Below, one piece after another: positions 46,431 through 64,000 of a stretch of 64,000 bases of DNA. The DNA comes from Agelas oroides (lineage: Eukaryota > Porifera > Demospongiae > Agelasida > Agelasidae), in assembly GCA_949130485.1 (NCBI GenBank), contig OX422193.1:7474472-7538471 (forward strand). Direction: 5' to 3'. How positions within the stretch are numbered: position 1 is the first letter of the stretch; every line of letters begins with the position of its first letter. Below the pieces are notes generated by a model that was not told the DNA's origin, did no database searches, and saw nothing but the letters and a program-made list of their open reading frames with translations. Made by a program: the position numbers and the translations under genes.

Positions 46431-46804
46431 CTTCACGTTGGCTTCATGTGTGTGCATATATCAATAGCTACCCAGTATCCAGGCCTCTATGCACTAGACT
46501 ATCAGACCTCAAAACGTGAAGATGTGGATGCCTCCCAATACTTAGTTTTTGTGTAGGCAGACTCTCACCTGGAGTCTGGCTATGAGAGACTACCCAATAC
46601 TGAACCAAAAATGATAACTTGAAGAGCTACAGAGGAGTACAATAAGGTTTGTATCTAGAACAACTACATTCACAAGTGAACCCATCATGGACTAACGTTA
46701 TAATAAATTATATTATTGTTCTGCACACATGCTAATGGTCCTTATTGCCAAATCAAACCGTCTGTAAACAGTTTTCTAACAAATCCAGACATCAGAACAC
46801 CGAT

Positions 46805-56723
<9,919 letters not shown>

Positions 56724-57241
56724 GTTTATCAGGGCCTAGTACAGTGCAGATGGCCAAGAGAGGGTTGTTTAAGTTACTACTTTAAGGACAACATAAATTA
56801 GCAAATGCTTACTAACAAACATAGAAAATATGCATAGTGGATAGCTCTGGAGACAAAGACCTGTCTTCCATCCATGACTATAATCTCTCACAGCAATTCC
56901 AAAAGAGAGTTCCACCTCCACATTCCATGTGGCATTGTCTTGAGTGCTAACACTACTACCGGTATGACATTACAAACTTGCTGACTCCATCTTTGTGTGA
57001 GGCTACATAGACATTTCTGGCTATTTTGACCGTACCACTGAGCATGCTTTAATACCAAAGAAGCCTAGTGTGAATAAATCATTGCACCAGCCTCACATAC
57101 CACCTGCACCTGTACACCACTCCATTGTTCAAATTGTGTCCTCGGATAAGTTTATGTAACATCTATGCAGTCTGGCCACAGATCAAAACAACCACAGGGC
57201 AGATAATTTGCCATCAATAAGATATGTGCCTACTGCCAATG
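56724..57241 (-). promoter_or_regulatory. Putative leader and promoter region of paralog B
   Basis: 56724-56750 keeps the YTAG|GCCCT border before the ATG. 57096-57240 matches paralog A 30317-30465, including the possible noncoding-exon donor GTGCAG|GTGGTATGTG. The match resumes at about 57620 after the foldback insertion. No other gene signal. Confidence 0.45.
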
Positions 57242-57620
57242 CAAGTCTTAGGCATAGATATTCTAGAGCAAAAAATCTGGGAAATCTTCAAATGCACAAA
57301 ACTTCACCACACTTTTTGCAACATTTTGAACCCAAAGCACCTTCTTCAGGCAAATATAACATTGGCGACACACTTTACAAAACAGACCAGACCGGTCTGT
57401 TTTGTGAAGTGTTTCTCCCGTTTTGTAGGTCTATTTTGTTAAAGTGTTTCCCCAGTGTTGTAGGCCGTTTGAGGTCAAAACGTTGCAAAAAGTATGAAGT
57501 AGTTTTCTGCATTCAAAGATTGCCCAGATTATTCCCTTAGAAATATCTACACCTGATATACCCATACAATCTTCTGCCTGAGAGACTGGTTGTTGGAGGT
57601 CTAGACTACTAGAAACTCAT
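57242..57620. mobile_element. Foldback element in the paralog B upstream region
   Basis: Arms of about 80 bp near 57248-57330 and 57465-57550 (TAGATATTCTAG, AATCTGGG, ACTTTTTGCAACATTTTG and inverses) flank a second palindrome at 57369-57408 centred on CAGACCAGACCGGTCTG. CCAATG borders both sides (57234-57239 and near 57622). Paralog A lacks it at the matching place near 30463. Confidence 0.75.
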
Positions 57621-59950
57621 GCACCAATGAAAGGGTCTGGGGATGAGACTTTAACTGTCTGGCTGCTTAATGTTATGCCAGAATGAAGCAATTTCAAAAG
57701 GGCGGCGCGTATTAAGGTTACAGTAAACTAGTTGAAAACCTGTGAAATGTGCAAAGTCACCAGTTGTTGGTGTACACGGTTCCACCCAAAGATGTCCCCC
57801 CCTGTGCATTATCCACTGATGAATAAGTGTCTCCCGGACATTATTCACTAGTGATATTGTCCCTCTGAAATGTTTTAAATAATGTCCCCGCTTAGTGGAT
57901 ATTGTCCCCCCTAGAGCAAGGATGAGAACTATCATTTGCAGAGATTTAGGCACTAGTGGGTAGGAAGATGAGTTCATTTTGAAACAAGCAAGTATGGAGC
58001 ATTCTTGGCATACGAAGTTCTCTCTCAATTTATAGTGTCTCCTAGACTCTTACCCTGGGCATTCTCACCCCAGCATTTGTCGCCTCTAGTGCTAACAAGG
58101 GAAGAGATGCCTGAAATGTAGGTGTTAGTTCAGCTGCTTCCGTGAATGACAAAGACTGGTTGAGAAAGCCTGGGGACAAGGCTAAACGTGTCTAATCTCG
58201 CACAGCCAGAACCAATTTTCTATTATCTATTGTGAGCTGCATTTCATCTCTGTTGCCCCTGCTCAGGCTGTGGTAAACAACAAAAAAGGACTTCTGAGCA
58301 TAAGCAGCAAGTTGTGTGACATAATTACTCGCATGGCCCCAAAAATTTAATGGCCTCAGAACAGAGATGTACGGAAACCAGCCTCTCCCAACATACCCTT
58401 CGAGACGTCACTACATGCTTTGTATTTATTTTTTTAATTTTATCATTCCTATAAGGCACTTGTAGAAAAGGAACAATGCCTTTTGCTTTGTAACTTTAGT
58501 GTAAGTAAACTTCCCAGTCCTTGTATAGTTCATTCATTTCTGTACTCCAAACATGCTCTTTGCATTTGTCCATAGTTAGCTGTCACAAGGATGCCTTTGG
58601 AGTTTGGAATACCACAACAATTAAAGTTGTTATAAGGACTGGGAAATGTACATACTGTAGATAGTCAGTGATTCCTACAGTTCACTTGCAAAAGAAACAA
58701 TGCCTTTTTCATCAGCAGTTAACCCTGAGACTGTAGTAACTATACAAAAGCTACTTTCTTTTTTGTAGTGCATGGCCTCTCACAAGCCTAAGACAGTGAC
58801 TCCTAAGGAAATGTAATGAAATTCATAGTCAATTGTGGGATGAATTACAGGAACGTCCCTTTGAGGCAAAGGGACATAATTCTTTCCTTATTATATAAGG
58901 TTACATGTTGTCAATACTTCTTGGGCGTTTTACATGCAATGAATGTGTGTAATTCCATCCCATGAGTAACCCAAGGTACAAATAATGTAATTCTTTCCCA
59001 TGAGTGACACATGGGAATTGTAATGTATTTCTTTCCCATGGGTGGCTCATGGGATTTTTTTCTGGAATTACATCTTTTTCTAACAGTTTCGATATAATAC
59101 ACGGATTTCATTGCACTATTAATAATCATACGCATGAAGCGAAGTCCTTCACGAAATCCTTTGCAGACTACTCGCAAACTGAGGCTAAACATGTAAACTG
59201 AAAAGATGCACCACAGTAGAAAATAGGAGATTCAAACAATCTCTGCGCTTTAATACTGGTATGCTCATGAGCTAAACCCGTTCACTTGGACAACCCACAA
59301 TAAGTAAGAGCAATGCGGATGAAACCAGTAAAACACTACGTTTCCAATCCCGGTCACTACTGCTATCAAGAGCACCTTCCACCAAGCAATGAAGCGCAAC
59401 GGCGGGATTGTAAGAGGAAGTGACGTCACGCAATATACATTGCGTATAGCTCACCCCGAATCCAAGGGTAACTGACAGGCGCTACTGAATTGATCCGCGT
59501 CATACCTTTGCCCGTGCTTCCTTTTTTAGGCAAACGAGGCCAGCGCGACAGTAGAGAAAGCTGTATCCTGCTAGAAAACGGACCAACCTGAAGTCTCGTT
59601 GCCAGGGCTTCACAGCGTTCGTCGCTTGCAGTACGCGAATTTTGTAAGCGAAGAACGCTGCGGACGAAGCTACGACGGGTGTGTGCAAACTTTGCTGCCG
59701 GATGTAGTGGCGCCTGAAACTCATCGAAACAGTCTGCGTGAACTCAAACTGTGAACTTTCGAGTCACCACGCAAGAATTTTGCATGGTGGGTGGTTACAC
59801 GGAGGACCTCACAAACCACAGAACGGTCAAAATTGGGGGGTGGGCCCTTGCTCGGGGAGGGGCGCTTGCACAGGACAATACGGTAATTAGTGATCCGCGC
59901 GAGTAGCGCAACGTGAAATACGTAATCATACAGACGGCCTTAGAGGCCCA
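57621..59950. other. Intergenic, no gene recognised
   Basis: Scattered repeats only: an imperfect inverted pair around CTTCCCAGTCCTTG (58509) and CAAGGACTGGGAA-like ATAAGGACTGGGAA (58632), three imperfect CTTTCCCATGAGTGACACAT units at 58920-59055, and a CCGTATTGTCC end at 59820-59885. Open frames are short and show no family signature. Confidence 0.6.
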
Positions 59951-59953
59951 TGG

Positions 59954-60182
59954 TGAAAGGTCAACTCGATTTACACAAGCATTGTTTGGGACCAAACTCA
60001 TTCAGTGGATACTGCCAGGTGCGCTCTAGATCGACTCTTCATTACGGTTGAGTGTTTCCTTGGGAATCCCCACGAAAAATTCTGTGTATCATAAAATGCC
60101 ACACAGGTCGATCTAGCTCACCTAGCAGTATCCACTGAGTTTCGTCCCAAAAGCTGTTTGTGTAAATCGAGTTGACCTTTCA
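59954..60182. mobile_element. Foldback element, ~80-bp arms
   Basis: TGAAAGGTCAACTCGATTTA and ATTCAGTGGATACTGCCAGG in the left arm reappear inverted at 60107-60182 (CAGTATCCACTGAGTTTCGT, TGTAAATCGAGTTGACCTTT). The spacer is about 70 bp. The end of the right arm is partly duplicated. Confidence 0.85.
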
Positions 60183-60441
60183 AATCGAGTTGACTTTTCA
60201 CTGTGCATGGCAGTCATTCGGTGATTATGATTGTGATTATGATTGTGATTATTGATCATTGATTGATACCCCTGAAGGGGGTGCGTATGCATCAAGAGTT
60301 GATAACAGTAGGAGTGTGCAACTTCCATAAGGTTTCTATAGCTACACCCGCGAGACAATCAGCAGTGAATATTTTTACGATTGTAATGGCATAAGATACA
60401 CATTTAGCATAAATAATGCTAATACAGGTGCATCTATTTAG

Positions 60442-60665
60442 CTAAACATAAATGTTTTTAAGTAGTTCCTTAAAAGTGTTAAAGGTAGGCAAACAAGTGA
60501 TGACAGGGGGGAGGCCATTCCATAGAGTTGAGGTACTTGGAACAAAGGAGTTCATGAAAGAGTTTGTGTGAGCATACGGAGTATACAATGAGTTTGCAGA
60601 CACATGGCGAGTGGACATAGGGTGGGTTTGGAACCTTGACCTGAAGTTGATTATGCTTATCAGGT
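60442..60665 (-). pseudogene. 3' end of a non-LTR retrotransposon ORF
   Basis: The minus strand reads SIINFRSRFQTHP, NSFMNSFVPSTSTLWNGLPP and FNTFKELLKNIYV, then TAG. The pattern N.F.PS....WN.LP......T...FK..L is the usual C-terminal end of LINE reverse transcriptase proteins. No reverse transcriptase core precedes it, so it is a 5'-truncated copy. Confidence 0.65.
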
Positions 60666-61139
60666 ACTTAACATTAGGTGCTAGTTTGCATTAGCTACGT
60701 GAACACTGTAGCAAAAGCCCGCCTTTTTACTGCTGTGTTTTCACAGCTTACAATATTCATTGCGGACTGCCTACGTCATCCTTCCAGATGGCGGGTATAG
60801 AAACCATATACTGCAGAGGAGGTTGTGCAGGTATACGGATTTTGTATACGCATGTTACGTCTTCCGGTGATATCCGTTATGATAATCGGAGTTATGCGGT
60901 TGTCGTACAACGAAAGAGCTGTGCCAGACGGCAGATTTCGGCACCATCTGTTCCAAGCTGTGTTTATGCGAACAACCTATCCTTCAAGATATGTGTATTT
61001 CAGGTAGTCAAGGGTCCACACAGCTGTCGAGACCACTGTTACTGCTCCCGTCGATATGTGAGAACACTGTAAAAGCCAGGTCCAGCTTCAAGCCTCTGAA
61101 ATTGGTGAGATTCAAGCGCCCATAGCGCATGAACGCAGG

Positions 61140-61880
61140 CTGCTATCAAGACCAGACTTGCCCAGATTAAACATCTGTTTCTGTGCTTTCTGAAAATCTT
61201 CACATGATGGGTGACATCCCCATTAGATTTGGAGCTATAAGCCCGTGAAGTTAACCATGTTTTGTGGTTTTGGTGCGCATGGGTAGCTTTGTCCAATCGT
61301 ATCTCCTGAACCCTACCACCTATGGACATGAGACTTGAACCGTTGGATGCAGCAAAGACTGAAGTTTATAAGGGTATGTAAAAGTATTGTGACATCCCCA
61401 TCAGATATGGAGCTGTGAGCCCGTGAAATAAACCATTTTTCATGATTTTGATGCACACGGGTAAATTTGTGTGACTGTATCTCTTGAACCCTTCCCTCTA
61501 CAGACACGAAACTTGTACCATTGGATACAGCAAAGGTTGAGGTTTATAAAGACGTGTTCAAGCATAGTGACATCCCCATCACAATTGGAGCTGTGAGTCC
61601 TTGAAGTAAACCATGTTTCATGGTTCTGTACGCATTGGTAATTTTGTGTGACCATATCTCCTGAACCCTACAACTTGAAGACATGGAACTTGTACCGTAG
61701 GACACAGCAAGGATTGGCATTTATAAGGATGTGTTGAAGTACCGTGACATCCACACTAGATTTGGAACTGCGAGCCCATGTGTTGGTTTTGGTACGTACA
61801 CATCGGTAATTCGGTGTGACCATTACTCCCGAACCCTACAAACTGTGGACGTGGAACTTGTACCGTAGGACACAGCAAGC
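61140..61880. repeat. ~178-bp tandem units inside the left arm
   Basis: Units repeat TATCTCCTGAACCCTACC, ACTTGTACCGTTGGATACAG, GTGACATCCCCATCAGAT and GGAGCTGTGAGCCCGTGAA every 170-180 bp. The mirror set is at 63012-63750. The period is not a multiple of three and frames end in each unit, so the similar peptides seen (GRVQEIQSH, SRAHSS.SDGDVT) are probably not translated. Confidence 0.85.
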
Positions 61881-61987
61881 AATTTGTATTTGTAGTATGC
61901 CTCTGAACATCCATGCATTCAATACACTGAATTGCATTTGGTTTTGGGAACACTCTAATAAGCTAATATGTTTCTACAAGAGCGCAT

Positions 61988-62224
61988 TTTATTATGCGTT
62001 CTTGGTTCTATGATTGGACACAGCAAGGACTAAGCACAATAAAGGAATTTAGCCGAACCCAGGACACCTCTGGCTTGGGCTGCCAGTGCTCTGCCACTGA
62101 GCCACGACAGCCAGATGGTTCAACTCTCAGCCCTTTCACTTTCCTCTATTTTCGCCTCATAACATCTTAAGTTCCTTTATCGTGCTTAGTCCTTGCTGCG
62201 TCCAATCAAGAACGCATAATAATC
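61988..62224. repeat. Palindrome enclosing a tRNA-like SINE head
   Basis: ATTATGCGTTCTTGG..ATTGGACACAGCAAGGACTA at 61990-62034 is inverted at 62172-62222 (TAGTCCTTGCTGCGTCCAAT, AAGAACGCATAATAAT). Between them, on the minus strand at 62051-62119, GTGGCTCAGTGGCAGAGCAC and CCTGGGTTCGGCT look like A and B boxes. Confidence 0.75.
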
Positions 62225-62690
62225 ACCAAACATTGTTCAGTTTCAGTCAGAGCAAAATTGATAGCTATTGCATTTCAGTAGTGTAGTAATACAAAATGAA
62301 AGATTGATGTTCTTGCTAAAGTACCGTGATGTATATTACAGGCTTGTATGCTGACGTAAATGTATGTCAGGTGACGGATGGGTCAGCCTAAGTCAGTGTA
62401 TCACTAGCCTTGAGTATGTATACCTATCTCGTTTAAAGTGTTCCAGTAAACAAAATGCAGTTCAGTTTAAATGTTCAGAGGTGAACAATCCTAAGTGTTT
62501 GGGCCATTAAAAGCAGATGTACACTATGTTCAAAATTGTCTAATTATGTTATTCCACAATTCCTAAGTTTTTAGCTTATTATGCCTAAAAGAGTACTGAT
62601 TATGCTGAAATTATGCTCACGAAATATTGGTCTTTCTTCAATATACAATAGAATACAAACATCTGAATCTCGCTGGCGACAGCAACAAAT

Positions 62691-62746
62691 AGTCACACAA
62701 GCCCCGCCATACTTTTGTTTTGCAGAGGGTGTGGCTTGCGTGACTA
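62691..62746. repeat. Hairpin related to 46379-46430
   Basis: AGTCACACAAGCCCCGCC pairs imperfectly with GGTGTGGCTTGCGTGACT. Same family as the AAGCCACACCCT hairpin, in the spacer of the large inverted repeat. Confidence 0.7.
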
Positions 62747-64000
62747 AGTGACAAACTCCTGCAAAACTCAGACTCAGTGGACATAGATGCAAGCTGTTGA
62801 TCACTGGATTTGTCGTTGGCTGAGGTGGAACTGTTGTTGTAGTCAAGTGAGCAACTAGTGACTAATGACTTTGCAAGAGCAATTGTAGCCTCTTCATAAT
62901 TATTATGCTCTAAATTTTACGTATTATGCTCCGGGTTTTAAGAATTATGTTTGCTCAAGGCTACTAATTATGAATGTACACCTCCTTAGGGTTTATGCCG
63001 AGTCTTTTGCGTGTCCTTGCTGTGTCCAACAGTACAAGTTCCACGTCCACAGTTTGTAGGGTTCGGGAGATATGGTCACACAGAATTACCAATGCGTACG
63101 TACCAAAACCAACACATGGGCTCGCAGCTCCAAATCTAATGTGGATGTCACGGTACTTCAACACATCCTTATAAATGCCAATCCTTGCTGTGTCCTACGG
63201 TACAAGTTCCATGTCTTTAAGTTGTAGGGTTCAGGAGATATGGTCACACAAAATTACCAATGCGTACAGAACCATGAAACATGGTTTACTTCAAGGACTC
63301 ACAGCTCCAATTGTGATGGGGATGTCACGATGTTTGAACACGTCTTTATAAACCTCAGTCTTTGCTGTATCCAATGGTACAAGTTTCGTGTCTGTAGAGG
63401 GAAGGGTTCAAGAGATACAGTCACACAAATTTACCCGTGTGCATCAAAATCATGAAAAATGGTTTATTTCACGGGCTCACAGCTCCATATCTGATGGGGA
63501 TGTCACAATACTTTTACATACCCTTATAAACTTCAGTCTTTGCTGCATCCAACGGTTCGAGTCTCATGTCCATAGGTGGTAGGGTTCAGGAGATACGATT
63601 GGACAAAGCTACCCATGCGCACCAAAACCACAAAACATGGTTAACTTCACGGGCTTATAGCTCCAAATCTAATGGGGATGTCACCCATGTGAGGATTTTC
63701 AGAAAGCACAGAAACAGATCTTTAATCTGGTGCAAGTCCGGTCTTGATAGTAGCCTGCATTCATGCGCTATGGGTGCTTGAATCTCACCAATTTCAGAGG
63801 CTTGAAGCTGGACCTGGCTTTTACAGCGTTCTCACATATCGACGGGAGCAGTAACAGCGGTCTCGACAGCTGTGTGGACCCTTGACCACCTGAAATACAC
63901 ATATCTTGAAGGATAGGTCGTTCGCATGAACACAGCTTGGAACAGATGGTGCCGAAATCTGCCGTCTGGTACAGCTCTTTCGCTGTACGACAACCGCATA

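Larger units (their letters stand above)
60893..64000. mobile_element. Large inverted repeat, arms 60893-61880 and 63012-64000, right arm cut by window edge
   Basis: Base 64000 pairs with about 60893, and the match continues inward about 990 bp (TATGCGGTTGTCGTACA, TCTGTTTCTGTGCTTTCTGA, GTGACATCCCCATTAGATTT and inverses), with few differences. The outer end is probably beyond the window. Each arm holds about four ~178-bp tandem units. The spacer 61881-63011 is AT-rich, with no transposase or other domain. Best seen as a large TIR or foldback transposon, or a palindromic duplication. Confidence 0.85.

Noticed and set aside
59500..59724. 74-codon minus-strand frame at 59.5 kb
   Set aside because: No recognisable motif, and part of it overlaps an imperfect hairpin (GCGTTCGTCGCTTGC region).
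61039..63781. Repeated 60-70-codon frames with GRVQEIQSH and SDGDVT in the large inverted repeat
   Set aside because: The 178-bp period is not a multiple of three, each frame stops within its unit, and there is no splice or start pattern.

Overview
This is eukaryotic nuclear DNA, very probably from an early-branching animal. A sponge is my best guess. The grounds are intron-split genes with canonical GT-AG junctions, an MRCK/DMPK-family kinase, CARD and ankyrin exons on a tyrosine-kinase-like kinase scaffold, an animal-type copia element, and very dense short inverted-repeat elements. Species is not determinable here. Nothing looks bacterial: no operons, no ribosome binding sites, no CRISPR.

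Layout. (1) 1-15.2 kb, minus strand: the 5' part of an MRCK (CDC42-binding kinase) gene. Eleven exons were assembled by splice sites and phase, giving 431 codons from the initiator Met through the whole kinase domain and AGC tail. The rest of the gene lies left of the window. (2) 15.4-16.6 kb: a tandem duplication carrying a Mutator-like MITE. (3) 16.7-29.9 kb, minus strand: paralog A, a 19-exon gene with an intact 1376-codon frame. Its order is kinase, coiled coil, ubiquitin-like segment, CARD, a module I cannot name, nine ankyrin repeats and a short conserved tail. (4) 30-36 kb: mobile-element debris, including a pogo-like element with TA target duplication, a tandemly repeated TIR element, a decayed copy of MRCK sequence and a relic transposon ORF. 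(5) 36.1-45.8 kb, plus strand: gene X, of unknown function, tandemly duplicated in part. The second copy is interrupted by a 662-bp TIR element and a broken Ty1/copia retrotransposon. (6) 46.8-56.7 kb, minus strand: paralog B, a 14-exon tandem duplicate of A with an intact 1115-codon frame and four ankyrin repeats. (7) 57-64 kb: foldback elements, a LINE 3' relic, and a large inverted repeat (about 1-kb arms) running off the right edge.

How it fits together. The centrepiece is the tandem pair of kinase-CARD-ankyrin genes. The architecture joins features that vertebrate RIP kinases keep apart (kinase+CARD in RIPK2, kinase+ankyrin in RIPK4/ANKK1). It adds a segment that resembles the C-terminal ubiquitin-like region of USP47. 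By analogy these are candidate innate-immune or death-fold signalling kinases. One ankyrin repeat per phase-0 exon makes repeat number easy to change, and paralog A has triplicated a three-exon cassette.

Because so much is duplicated, several insertions can be dated against an empty paralogous site in the same window (copia in gene X copy 2, two Mutator-like MITEs, a foldback upstream of paralog B). Exon borders come from reading splice sites and phase by eye. Names beyond the clear families are inference, since no searches were run.
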